From Acidimicrobiia bacterium (GTDB lineage: Bacteria > Actinomycetota > Acidimicrobiia > Acidimicrobiales > Aldehydirespiratoraceae): DNA of 48,880 bases. The position numbers were made by a program, and so were the translations under genes. Under the pieces are notes generated by a model that was not told where the DNA came from, did not search any database, and worked only from the letters and a program-made list of their open reading frames with translations. The stretch is from the NCBI GenBank assembly GCA_024421095.1, contig JAHQYM010000010.1, forward strand, positions 1-48,880. Direction: 5' to 3'. Of this stretch, positions 8,769 through 17,659 are shown in pieces (within the stretch, counting starts at the first letter, position 1; every line of letters begins with the position of its first letter).

Positions 8769-9323
8769 TTAGACCTTGATTACGAGAGTGCCGGCTAGTT
8801 TGTCGTGCCAACCCTGCCGAGTTGAATCCCACAAAAACGAAATATAAACGATTAGCGACAATATTGGCCCGATAGTCGGAATCAAAGATAACACGGCGGG
8901 GACAATCCAACGCGCGATAGATTTCGACCACCCAACAATCTCGCCGTTGTCTGCTCGCACTACCTTTATCCCCGCGGCCATCTTACCTAGCGTTTGACCT
9001 TTCAGTGCGATCATGGTCACCTCGTAGGCAAGGCCAAAGATTATGATCAGTATTGCGACGAAGAGAATAAACACGAGACCGCCACTGCCCGAACTGCTAA
9101 CGATTACAGCGAAAGCGATTAACAGAAAAACCACCGAAGCCCCAAAAACAATGAAAAAATCCAATACCCTTGCGCCGAACCGTTGGAGAGTGCTCGCGAG
9201 TTCTACTACATGACCGTTGCCGAGGCTTGCCCAACCGGTTGCACTTGATGGCGGAACGTAGCCTTCATGTGCTTGCGGGTGCGGATCGCTAGGTGGCGGC
9301 GGTGGCGGCGGTGTGTCTGACAT
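8769..9323 (-). CDS. RDD family membrane protein
   Basis: 184 aa. The start is taken at MSDTPPPPPP because AAAGGAG precedes it at a good distance; a longer frame to 9362 has no such site. After a proline-rich cytosolic N-terminus (about 50 residues) comes the RDD domain: the first membrane segment begins with RFGARVLDFFIVFGA (the Arg and Asp of the RDD signature), then LVFILFVAILIIIFGLAYEV, GQTLGKMAAGIKVVR, and a C-terminal pair of membrane segments. RDD proteins are poorly defined; some affect ion or proton exchange. It is transcribed away from the IclR gene in the same direction and lies between it and proS. Confidence 0.88.
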   Translation of the reverse strand: MSDTPPPPPPPSDPHPQAHEGYVPPSSATGWASLGNGHVVELASTLQRFGARVLDFFIVFGASVVFLLIAFAVIVSSSGSGGLVFILFVAILIIIFGLAYEVTMIALKGQTLGKMAAGIKVVRADNGEIVGWSKSIARWIVPAVLSLIPTIGPILSLIVYISFLWDSTRQGWHDKLAGTLVIKV

Positions 9324-9375
9324 GGCGTGCTCCTTTAGGTAGTTACATGTGCCACTTGACACGATAGCACAACGG

Positions 9376-11085
9376 TCAACGTTTCTGTTTGTTGACTATC
9401 TCGTTAAGGTGCTCCACCACCAACCCGATAGGGCAACGTAAGGTTTCGTTCGTTGATCTAGTGGTGATTTCCACTTCCCCTTCAGCTAACGCTCTAGGGC
9501 CAATCGTGACCCGATAGGGCACACCAATCAACTCTGCGTCAGCGAATTTCACACCAGCGCGCACACCACGGTCGTCCAACAACACATCAATACCTTGATT
9601 GAGCAGGTCTTGATAAAGCGTTTCGCTAGCGCGCCTAGAAACTGCGTCCTTGAGGTTCAGAATCGTTATCACCACATCAAAGGGGGCAACGGCCAACGGC
9701 CAGACAAGGCCCTTGTCATCATGGTACACCTCGGCAACGGCAGCCAAATTGCGACCGATGCCGATTCCGTAACTCCCCATCACCAAGGGCGTTTGCTTAC
9801 CGTTCCGGTCGAGCACGAACGCACCAAGCGCACTAGAGTACTTGGTCCCCAACTTGAAAATGTGGCCCGCTTCGATGCAACGAAGCACCTCGAGTGGCAT
9901 ACCGCAAACAACGCACGGCTCAGCCGCTTTCACCCTCCGCAAATCGGCCCAATCATCAACGGCGATGTCACGCGCGACATCCACGCCTGAGAAGTGCCAA
10001 TCGTCTTCGTTGGCACCTGTGGTCAAACCTCGCCGTCCCCTAAGAGCCGGATCGCAAATGATTCGTAAATCTTCAACATGCACCGCGCCGAGCGAACCGG
10101 GATGCGCCCCCAACCATTTCAACGCCTCGTCTGGCGTAGCTGGCCGAACATCTGCGGCCCCCGTGTAATCGGCGAGTTTTTGCAACTCGAGTTCATGGTC
10201 ACCACGCAGCAATGCCAATGTCACCTCGCCGTCAAGCACCATCACCATGGTCTTGATTTGATGTACCGCAGTCGCACCCCCCGCGACCGTTTCCAAAGCA
10301 GCAATCGTACGCACACCGGGGGTAGGGAAGCGCATCAAATCGGGCAGGTCACGATCCACGAGTTCCGCTATTTGAGCTTGAGCGCGTTCAAGATTGGATG
10401 CATAACCGCACTCGCGACAAAGCGCAATGTCGTCCTCGCCAGCGGGTGACGGAACCATAAACTCGGTAGACCCGGAACCACCCATCGCGCCAGAAGATGC
10501 TTGCACAGCGATAGTCGGCAGACCCAAAGCAGCAAAAATGCGTTCATACGCACGCCGATGTGCGTCGAAACTGCTGTCAAGCCCGGCCTCGTCTACATCA
10601 AAAGAATAGGAATCCTTCATGGCGAACTCTCGAACGCGCAACAGCCCACCCTTGGGGCGAGGTTCATCACGGAACTTCCATTGAATCTGAAACCAGATTT
10701 GTGGCAACGCCTTGTAAGAAGTGATCTCTTTGGCGACCTCAGCAAAAACCTCTTCATGGGTCATCCCCAAGACGTTGTCGGCACCCTTGCGATCCACTAA
10801 CCGAAACAATTCTTCACCAACGGCCTGCCAACGCCCGGACTTCTTCCAAATCTCAGCCGGATGCATCGCCGGCAACAGAAACTCCTGCGCGCCTATTGCC
10901 TCCATCTCGCGCCGCACGATCGCGGCGACCTTCTCATGAACGCGTAACCCAAGAGGCAGCAAAGAATAATGCCCCGAGTGCAGTTGACGAATGAAACCGC
11001 CACGAATCAGCAGGGTGTGGTTCGTTGCTTGAGCATCGGCGGGAGCTTCACGCAACGTAGGAATGAACAATTGTGACCAACGCAT
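9376..11085 (-). CDS. proS: Prolyl-tRNA synthetase
   Basis: A 569-aa bacterial-type class II aminoacyl-tRNA synthetase. Visible elements are the N-terminal FIPTLREAPADAQATNHTLL, motif 1 region RREMEAIGAQEFLLPAMHP, motif 2 region RPKGGLLRVREFAMKDSYSF, an editing (INS) insertion in the middle with TGANEDDWH, motif 3 region GIGRNLAAVAEVYHD, and a C-terminal anticodon-binding domain. It charges tRNA-Pro in the cytosol. The start is set at the ATG at 11085, because TATGGT lies exactly 6 nt upstream (leaderless) and this gives the usual family length. A longer frame to 11151 adds residues with no family support. Confidence 0.96.
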   Translation of the reverse strand: MRWSQLFIPTLREAPADAQATNHTLLIRGGFIRQLHSGHYSLLPLGLRVHEKVAAIVRREMEAIGAQEFLLPAMHPAEIWKKSGRWQAVGEELFRLVDRKGADNVLGMTHEEVFAEVAKEITSYKALPQIWFQIQWKFRDEPRPKGGLLRVREFAMKDSYSFDVDEAGLDSSFDAHRRAYERIFAALGLPTIAVQASSGAMGGSGSTEFMVPSPAGEDDIALCRECGYASNLERAQAQIAELVDRDLPDLMRFPTPGVRTIAALETVAGGATAVHQIKTMVMVLDGEVTLALLRGDHELELQKLADYTGAADVRPATPDEALKWLGAHPGSLGAVHVEDLRIICDPALRGRRGLTTGANEDDWHFSGVDVARDIAVDDWADLRRVKAAEPCVVCGMPLEVLRCIEAGHIFKLGTKYSSALGAFVLDRNGKQTPLVMGSYGIGIGRNLAAVAEVYHDDKGLVWPLAVAPFDVVITILNLKDAVSRRASETLYQDLLNQGIDVLLDDRGVRAGVKFADAELIGVPYRVTIGPRALAEGEVEITTRSTNETLRCPIGLVVEHLNEIVNKQKR

Positions 11086-11091
11086 GGCGTG

Positions 11092-11097
11092 ACCATA
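11092..11097 (-). promoter_or_regulatory. Leaderless -10 box of proS
   Basis: TATGGT on the minus strand, followed by exactly 6 nt and the proS ATG. The same layout occurs before guaB, the DtxR-type gene and the formate dehydrogenase gene, which supports leaderless initiation. Confidence 0.55.
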
Positions 11098-11183
11098 CCC
11101 GACAAACCGCCAACTAGAAGCATCGATGGCAAGGTTGCGAGTGAAACGCATGGAAAAGTTGCGCTAAACGCGTGACGCGGCGG

Positions 11184-11189
11184 TATGGT
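11184..11189 (+). promoter_or_regulatory. Leaderless -10 box of the formate dehydrogenase operon
   Basis: TATGGT followed by 6 nt and a GTG at 11196. A TTGCGC at 11159-11164 is a possible -35 at 19-nt spacing. The site is divergent to the proS promoter. Confidence 0.45.
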
Positions 11190-11195
11190 GACGGC

Positions 11196-13262
11196 GTGGA
11201 CAATGTTGGCGTAAATGCACGCGACAACAAAACCCAACATGAGGCCAAAGGGCCGACCCGTCAAGGGTTAAATCGTGGCAACCGTCGTCACCGCTACATG
11301 AAACCTCTGGAGCGCATCACCACGCCGATGGTCAGAGAAAACGGCGAGTTGCGTGCTGCTACTTGGGACGAAGCATTGAACCGCGCGGCCGAGGGTTTCG
11401 CTCGTATCCGAGACCAATACGGCGGTGAAGCTTTCGGCATGTTTAGTTGTTCCAAGTCAACCAACGAGATGAACTACGCAGCACAAAAGTTCATCCGCAC
11501 CGCCATGGGGTCGAACAACATCGATTCCTGTAATCGAACTTGACACGCACCTTCGGTCGTCGGTCTGGCGACAGTATTCGGAGCAGGCGGCGGTACGTCC
11601 TCATACAAAGAAGTTGAGAGCACCGATGTGGTCTTGTTGTGGGGTTCCAACGCCCGTGAAGCGCATCCGATTTACTTCCATCATGTACTCAAGGGCCTAG
11701 ACAATGGCACCAAAATGTATGCGGTAGACCCACGGCGCACCAGTTCAACAAAGTTCGCTGATGCTTGGCTCGGCCTTAATGTGGGCACCGACATCGCTCT
11801 AGCCAACGCAGTCGGGCGCGAAATCATCGCTGCCGACCTGCACAACAAAGAGTTCATTGCTCACGCCACGCAAGGCTTCGAGCAATACCAAGCTGCCGTG
11901 GAAGAATACACTTTGGAAAACACCGAAACGATAACTGGGGTACCCGCTGAAGCGATTCGTGAAATGGCTCACGTCTATGCCGCCGCCGGAACCGCACAGA
12001 TACTCTGGACATTAGGCATCACGGAACACCACAACGCCGTGGAAAACGTGTTGTCGTTGTGCAACTTGGCTTTGTTGACTGGCCATGTAGGGCGCTGGGG
12101 CTCTGGATTGGTGCCCCTGCGAGGCCAAAACAATGTGCAAGGCGGCGGAGATATGGGTTCGCTGCCCAACAAGTTCCCCGGCTTCCAAGACATCGGCGAC
12201 CCAACAGCTCAAGCAAAGTTTGAGGCCACCTACGGCATGCGCCTGCCAGCCAAACCGGGATTGCACCTAACTCTGATGTTTGAAGCGATGGAACGAGGGG
12301 AGATCAAAGGTCTATATGTCATCGGCGAAAACCCAGCAGATTCAGAAGCCGATGTCGCTCATGCCCGCAAAGTGCTCAGCGGCCTAGACATCTTGGTAGT
12401 GCAAGACATCTTGATGACCCGCACCGCGCGGTCCGCCGATGTGGTTCTGCCAGCGGCTGTTGGTTGGGCTGAATCGGAAGGAACGGTTACGTCGTCGGAA
12501 CGGAGGGTACAACGGGTACGCCCGGCGGTGTCGCCCCCTGGCCTAGCCCGTCAAGACACAGACATCATCGGCGATTTGGCCAACCGCCTCGGCGTGGATT
12601 GGGGCAACCCCACTCCACAAGAGTTGTGGGACGAACTCCGCTCGCTGTCACCAATGCATGCCGGCATGAGTTGGGAACGTTTGGAATCCGCAGGCGGGCT
12701 GCAATGGCCCTGCCGAGACTTGGAAGACCCAGGCAGCCCGTTTCTTCACGGTTGGCTGTGGGCCGAAGACCTTGAAGGCCGCGAACCCGCGCCTTTTAGT
12801 GTCTGCCAACATGAAGGCCCCAAAGAAAAACTCAGCGCAGAGTTCCCACTGCGGTTAACCACCGGACGGGCGCTAGACAGCTACAACACCGGTGTGCAAT
12901 CAGGGGGGTTCGCGTCGCCTATCCGCTACGGAGATAGCATTGACATAAACCCTACTGATGCACACGCTTTGGGTCTCGCGGATGGCCAACGGGTAAGGGT
13001 TTGTTCGCCTCGTGGTTCTATTGAAACGAAAGTGCGTATCCAACCCGACATTCCCGTGGGGCTAACGTTCACCACATTCCACTTTCCAGAGTTGATAGAT
13101 GTCAACCAACTCACCAACCCCGAATGGGATCGGCGCTCAGGAACCGCAGAGTTCAAAGCAGCGGCGATTCGGATAGAACATCTTCACTCAAACGGTGCGA
13201 AACCGATGACAGACGACCCGGCACTTGACCTGGAGCGGACAACCGAACCCGCTAATGGCTGA
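11196..13262 (+). CDS. Selenocysteine-containing formate dehydrogenase, catalytic (molybdopterin) part of a split alpha subunit
   Basis: The frame is continuous to 13262 except for one TGA at 11541-11543, which falls at the active-site position: SCNRT-(TGA)-HAPSVVGLATVFG. In formate dehydrogenases this site is Sec or Cys followed by His, so TGA is read here as selenocysteine 116 of 688. A SECIS-like hairpin follows immediately. Downstream are bis-MGD binding segments (VLLWGSNAREAHP, KMYAVDPRRTSS, GHVGRWGSGLVPLRGQNNVQGG) and the C-terminal molydopterin dinucleotide domain (LTTGRALDSYNTG, SPRGSIETKV). The protein lacks the N-terminal [4Fe-4S] domain normally required; that part is encoded at 15041-15910. 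It would oxidise formate to CO2 with NAD+ via the NuoEF-like subunit. The GTG start is chosen from the leaderless -10 at 11184; GTG 11172 or ATG 11298 are alternatives. Without Sec decoding the gene would appear as two broken ORFs. Confidence 0.88.
11541..11572 (+). promoter_or_regulatory. UGA (Sec) codon and bacterial SECIS hairpin
   Basis: The UGA codon is at 11541-11543. After 12 nt, positions 11556-11572 can form a 6-bp stem (GUCGUC with GGCGAC, one G-U pair) closed by a GGUCU loop. The loop sequence and distance closely match the well-known SECIS of E. coli fdhF, whose apical loop is also GGUC(U). This element would recruit SelB and Sec-tRNA. The sel genes themselves are outside this window. 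Confidence 0.85.
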
Positions 13263-15054
13263 CCTCTTTATCGGCGATGACTTAGCCGACGACATAGAAA
13301 TCGCGGCCGTGGCTGCTGCGGTAGGGGCAACCAATACCGTTGTGCATGCGGGTGAGCGCCTCGTTTATGGTGGCACTCAACGGCGGCGCGACCATCGCCA
13401 CCTTTTGCTTCCCGCCCTGCATGCGCTGCAAAACGCTAAAGGCTGGATTAGCCCGGGCGGGTTGAACCATGTATGCACGCTTTTGCAGGTGCCGCCGGCG
13501 GAAGCGTACGGGGTGGCAACCTTTTACGAAATGTTTCGCCTTGACGAACCCGACTACGGGCCAGGCGTGAGCCATGTTACCCACGTTTGTGTGGACGCGG
13601 CTTGCCAGATCGCCGGCAGCCGCGAACTGATCGCCGAACTTGAGGCAAGTGGAGCCCAGGTGCATCGTTCTCCTTGCCTCGGGCAATGTGAGCGGCCACC
13701 CGCGCAGTTCCATCAGGGTATTGGCCGACCCGATCTGGTACCAGCAGACTTTGCTGCGGGCGGTGCTGGTTTGGGGGGCTCGCCTACTGAAAAAATCCCT
13801 CAGCAAGGCGACCCATCGTTGCGCCTACTTCGCAATGTCGGTGTGGTCGATCCCACCTCGCTTGAGGCATATCGAGCCAACGGCGGTTACCAAGCCTTGG
13901 ATCGTGCGATCGCCATGGGAGCAGACGCCGTGTGCAGCGCGGTAGCCGGCTCGGGGCTCTCCGGCCGTGGCGGTGCGGCGTTCCCGACTGGTATCAAATG
14001 GCGGGCTGTTGCTGCCGAACAAGGACGACCTAAGCATGTGGTAGCCAACTGCGATGAATCCGAACCAGGTACTTTCAAGGATCGTGTGGTGATGGAAAAC
14101 GATCCTTTCGCGGTGATTGAATCGCTGACCCTCGCGGGGTTCGCCACGGGTGCCGAAAACGGATGGATATATATTCGAGGTGAGTACCCGCTAGCCACCG
14201 CACGTCTCCAAAATGCTGTCAACCAAGCTCAAGACGCCGGTTTGCTCGGTTCCAACGCGGCGGGCTCAGGCCAGCGTTTCGATATCGAAATCAGGCGCGG
14301 CGCGGGTGCTTATATTTGCGGTGAAGAAACCGCCCTTTTTGCTTCTCTTGAAGGTTTTCGAGGCGAACCTCGCAGCAAACCTCCTTTCCCCACGACGCAC
14401 GGTTTGTTCTCTGAGCCTACGGCTATCAACAATCCTGAAACACTGATCAACACGCTGGATATTGTGTTGTACGGTGCCGAACAATATCGCCGCCGAGGTA
14501 CCGAACGATCGCCGGGCACGAAACTGCTGTGCGTTAGTGGCCGGGTTACCAAACCTGGTGTGTATGAAGTGGAGTTCGGTGTCAGTTTAGGCGAAGTGCT
14601 GGCACTTGCTGGCCCGTTGACGGGTAGCGGTCGTTTGGCCGCGGTGCTGATGGGAGGGGCAGCTGGCTCTTTCGTGGGCCCCGATGCGCTGGATCTACCG
14701 TTGACCCTTGAAGACACTCGGGAGCGGGGCACTACCCTTGGTTCGGGCGTGATTATGGCTTTTACCGATGAGATTGATATGACCGCGGTGGCGCTGCGGA
14801 TTGCCGAGTTTTTCCGCAACGAATCTTGTGGGCAGTGCGTGCCGTGCCGGGTGGGGACTGTGCGTCAGCACGAAACGATGCTTCAACTGCAAACCGCAGG
14901 TGGTTTAGGTGCAAAGCGCCGTAAGTTGATTGAAGACATCTCGCAGGTGATGGTTGATGCGTCCATTTGTGGGCTCGGTCATACCGCCGCATCGGCGATT
15001 AATTCCGCGTTTGATCTAGGTTTGTTGCCCGGGGGACGTAATGACGATAACTGA
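13255..15054 (+). CDS. NuoE-NuoF fusion, NADH-linked diaphorase subunit of formate dehydrogenase
   Basis: 599 aa. Residues about 35-160 form a NuoE/FdsG-type thioredoxin-like [2Fe-2S] domain with C112, C117, C141 and C145. Residues about 180-599 form a NuoF/FdsB-type domain with SGRGGAAFPTGIKW (FMN/NADH binding), ANCDESEPGTFKDR, GAGAYICGEETAL, and the [4Fe-4S] ligands C525, C528, C531 and C572. It passes electrons from the formate dehydrogenase iron-sulfur chain to NAD+. The ATG at 13255 overlaps the end of the catalytic gene by 8 nt and the gene's own end overlaps the next start by 14 nt, so all three are translationally linked. Fusion of the two diaphorase modules into one chain is less usual than separate FdsG and FdsB. 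Confidence 0.92.
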   Translation: MADLFIGDDLADDIEIAAVAAAVGATNTVVHAGERLVYGGTQRRRDHRHLLLPALHALQNAKGWISPGGLNHVCTLLQVPPAEAYGVATFYEMFRLDEPDYGPGVSHVTHVCVDAACQIAGSRELIAELEASGAQVHRSPCLGQCERPPAQFHQGIGRPDLVPADFAAGGAGLGGSPTEKIPQQGDPSLRLLRNVGVVDPTSLEAYRANGGYQALDRAIAMGADAVCSAVAGSGLSGRGGAAFPTGIKWRAVAAEQGRPKHVVANCDESEPGTFKDRVVMENDPFAVIESLTLAGFATGAENGWIYIRGEYPLATARLQNAVNQAQDAGLLGSNAAGSGQRFDIEIRRGAGAYICGEETALFASLEGFRGEPRSKPPFPTTHGLFSEPTAINNPETLINTLDIVLYGAEQYRRRGTERSPGTKLLCVSGRVTKPGVYEVEFGVSLGEVLALAGPLTGSGRLAAVLMGGAAGSFVGPDALDLPLTLEDTRERGTTLGSGVIMAFTDEIDMTAVALRIAEFFRNESCGQCVPCRVGTVRQHETMLQLQTAGGLGAKRRKLIEDISQVMVDASICGLGHTAASAINSAFDLGLLPGGRNDDN

Positions 15055-15910
15055 AGTGAGCGTTAGTCTAACTATCAATGGCCGAGCGGTGTCAGTGCCG
15101 CAAGGCACTTCGCTCCTTGCGGCTTGCGAGTCGATTGGTATCGAAACGCCGACCTTGTGTTGGGCTGAGAACCTTACCCCGGTGAATGTTTGTCGGGTGT
15201 GTGTGGTGGAAGTTGAGGGTTCAAGGGCTTTGGTTCCCTCGTGTGCGAGGGCCGCCGAGGAAAACATGGTGGTGCATACCGAATCCCCTCGGGTGCGCCA
15301 TAGCCGTAAGATGGTGCTCGAGTTTCTCGGTTCTAGCACCGATTTGAGCCAGGCATCTGATTTGGCCGTTTGGATGCGTCATTATCAGGCCGACCCGAAC
15401 CGTTATGGCCAAACCGATGTGCCAGCCGAACGTATTGTTGAGGAACCAAAAGTTCAAGACGACTTGTATGTGCGTGACTACGACAAGTGCGTGTTGTGTT
15501 ACAAGTGCGTGGAAGCTTGCGGTGATGATGCACAACACACTTATGCCATCGCGGTGAGTGGACGTGGTTTCAACTCGCGGATTTCTACCGAGTTCGACAC
15601 TGTGCTACCCGACTCCGCTTGCGTGTATTGCGGTAACTGTATTGGTGTGTGCCCAACGGGTGCTATCCAGTTCAAAACGGAGTTTGATATGCGCGCCGTG
15701 GGGGATTGGCGGCCTGAATCACAAGACGTTACCACCACGGTGTGTTCGTTTTGCGGTGTCGGTTGCAACTTAGAACTGCATACGCAAGACAACAAAATCG
15801 TGAAGGTTACCTCACCCGCAGATCATTCGGTAACCCATGGGCACCTGTGCATCAAAGGCCGTTTCGGTTGGCAATATGTGCAACCCCCAACCGTTTCGCC
15901 TCGTGACTGA
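15041..15910 (+). CDS. N-terminal iron-sulfur module of split formate dehydrogenase alpha subunit
   Basis: 289 aa. A plant-type [2Fe-2S] domain (C40, C51, C54, C68) is followed by two ferredoxin-type [4Fe-4S] clusters (C150/153/156/160 and C194/197/200/204). The Fe4S4 motif that normally opens the molybdopterin domain comes next (C235, C238, C242, C270, ending IKGRFGWQYV). The chain stops 12 residues after this motif, exactly where a normal alpha subunit continues into the part encoded at 11196-13262. The HxxxCxxCxxxxxC cluster found in NuoG and many FdsA proteins between the [2Fe-2S] and ferredoxin domains is absent: no cysteine occurs between residues 69 and 149. The start overlaps the NuoEF gene by 14 nt. 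It probably assembles with the catalytic fragment to rebuild a complete alpha subunit. Confidence 0.87.
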   Translation: MTITEVSVSLTINGRAVSVPQGTSLLAACESIGIETPTLCWAENLTPVNVCRVCVVEVEGSRALVPSCARAAEENMVVHTESPRVRHSRKMVLEFLGSSTDLSQASDLAVWMRHYQADPNRYGQTDVPAERIVEEPKVQDDLYVRDYDKCVLCYKCVEACGDDAQHTYAIAVSGRGFNSRISTEFDTVLPDSACVYCGNCIGVCPTGAIQFKTEFDMRAVGDWRPESQDVTTTVCSFCGVGCNLELHTQDNKIVKVTSPADHSVTHGHLCIKGRFGWQYVQPPTVSPRD

Positions 15911-16002
15911 TACCTGCGCGAGAAGTCGTTTCGGTTGAGTGCCACGACTGCGGTTGAACATTCGTATTTCTATCTTGTTGTTCTAGTAGAGTGACGCTTG
16001 AT

Positions 16003-17541
16003 ATGAACGTAGCGTCTTCTGTGCGTCGGCGTGGTCGTCGAGCGCGGCCAACTGGCCCGATACCGCCGTCGCAACCGCCGTGGCATTTGCATGAACGCAG
16101 GTTTGCGCCCACAGCAGTGATTTCTGATGACGAACTTGAGGCTATCCACCAGTCTTCGCTGTTGGTGTTGCGAGATATTGGTATGGACTTCTTGCACCCG
16201 CGAGCCACGAAAATGCTCGCTGCTGCGGGTGCGGAAGTGCATGGCGAGAGGGTACGTTTCGACCCGGCGATGGTTACTGAGTTGGTTAGTGCAGCACCCC
16301 CTAAGTTTGTTTTGCATGCTCCCAATCCGGCACATGATTTAGTTGTTGGTGGCGACAGTGTGGTGTTTGGTTCGGTTGCGAGTGCGCCTAATGTGGTGGA
16401 TCGTAAACGTGGTCGCCGCACTGGGAACCGCACAGATTTCCGTAATCTCGTGCGTTTGGCGCAGTGTTTGAATTCGGTTCAAACGCATGGTGGTTACCCG
16501 GTTGAACCAACCGATATTCACCCTTCGGTGCGTCACCTTGAAGCGTTTCGTGATTTGTTGACGCTGTCTGATAAGGTAGTGAACGCCTATTCACTTGGGG
16601 CGCAACGCAACCGAGATTGTTTGGAGATGGTGCGAATCGTGCGAGGTGTGAGTGCGAACGAACTTGATGCACAACCGTCTATCCACTCGGTGATTAATGT
16701 TAGTTCACCGCTGCGTCTTGATGCACCGATGATTGAAGGGATTTTTGAGTTTTCGTCACGTAATCAAGTGATTATCGTGACACCGTTCACGCTTGCGGGT
16801 GCTATGGCACCGGTGACGGTGGCTGGTGCGGTGGTGCAACAAAACGCTGAAGCGTTAGCGGGTATTGCGTTCACGCAGTTGGTTCGCCCCGGTGCGCCGG
16901 TGATGTATGGGGGGTTCACATCCAATGTTGATATGCAATCGGGTGCGCCGGCTTTTGGCACCCCGGAATATATGCAATCGGCGATGCTTGGGGGGCAACT
17001 TGCGCGCCGTTACAAACTTCCTTACCGTTCTTCGGGTGTGTGTGCAGCTAATGCGGTGGATGCTCAAGCTGGTTATGAGTCGGTGTTTTCTTTGTGGGGT
17101 GCGATTATGGGTGGTGCCAATCTTGTGTACCACGGAGCGGGGTGGATGGAAGGCGGTTTGCACGCAAGTTTTGAAAAGATGGTGATTGATAACGACTTGT
17201 TGCAAAGCGTTGCGGCTTTCTTGTCGCCCGTTGTGGTTGATGTTGCTTCTATGGCGCTTGAAGCTATCGCTGATGTTGGCCCGGGTGGGCATTTTTTTGG
17301 TACTCAACACACTCAAGATCGGTATCGCGACGCTTTTTTTAAACCAGCGGTTTCAGATTGGCGCAATTATGAATCGTGGGAAGAGGCAGGGTCGCCGACT
17401 TCGCTTGACCATGCCGAGCGTTTAGTTGCACAACACCTTGAGGCATATCAACCTCCTCAACTTGATGAAACGAGAATAGAGGAATTGAATGCGTTCGCCG
17501 ATCGCCGTGTCGCAGAAGGTGGCGTAGCAACGGATTATTAG
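16003..17541 (+). CDS. Trimethylamine methyltransferase (MttB) family protein, no pyrrolysine
   Basis: 512 aa from ATG 16003; a GTG at 15991 would add four residues and cannot be excluded. After an Arg/Pro-rich start, the COG5598 MttB TIM-barrel fold is recognisable by the segments LLVLRDIGMDFLHPRA, VFGSVASAPNVVD, MYGGFTSNVDMQSGAPAFGTPE and LVYHGAGWMEGGLHAS. The frame runs without an in-frame TAG, so it belongs to the non-pyrrolysine branch. Described members of that branch demethylate quaternary amines such as glycine betaine or carnitine onto a corrinoid protein. No corrinoid protein gene is adjacent. It starts 92 nt after the formate dehydrogenase operon on the same strand. Confidence 0.88.
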   Translation: MNVASSVRRRGRRARPTGPIPPSQPPWHLHERRFAPTAVISDDELEAIHQSSLLVLRDIGMDFLHPRATKMLAAAGAEVHGERVRFDPAMVTELVSAAPPKFVLHAPNPAHDLVVGGDSVVFGSVASAPNVVDRKRGRRTGNRTDFRNLVRLAQCLNSVQTHGGYPVEPTDIHPSVRHLEAFRDLLTLSDKVVNAYSLGAQRNRDCLEMVRIVRGVSANELDAQPSIHSVINVSSPLRLDAPMIEGIFEFSSRNQVIIVTPFTLAGAMAPVTVAGAVVQQNAEALAGIAFTQLVRPGAPVMYGGFTSNVDMQSGAPAFGTPEYMQSAMLGGQLARRYKLPYRSSGVCAANAVDAQAGYESVFSLWGAIMGGANLVYHGAGWMEGGLHASFEKMVIDNDLLQSVAAFLSPVVVDVASMALEAIADVGPGGHFFGTQHTQDRYRDAFFKPAVSDWRNYESWEEAGSPTSLDHAERLVAQHLEAYQPPQLDETRIEELNAFADRRVAEGGVATDY

Positions 17542-17659
17542 GTAGACAAATGGGCCTTTGGGGTCGGCGAGCTATATCGGGGGTTGCGCGGTGGCTTTGC
17601 TTTAAGGCTTGAACAGATGTTTGCGGTTACGCTACGCCGATGGGATGTAAACTCAACAC

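Noticed and set aside
11172-11543. Treating the formate dehydrogenase 5' part as a separate 123-aa gene or a nonsense-mutated pseudogene
   Set aside because: The same frame continues after the TGA, the TGA sits at the known Sec position, and a SECIS hairpin follows at the expected distance.
16003-17541. Possible pyrrolysine-containing MttB
   Set aside because: The frame has no internal TAG and aligns without a gap by eye, so it is a non-pyrrolysine homologue.
17542-17659. Searched the edges of the PHP-ATPase island (also 21614-21645) for direct repeats or att sites
   Set aside because: No convincing matching repeats, integrase or tRNA fragment were seen at the two borders.
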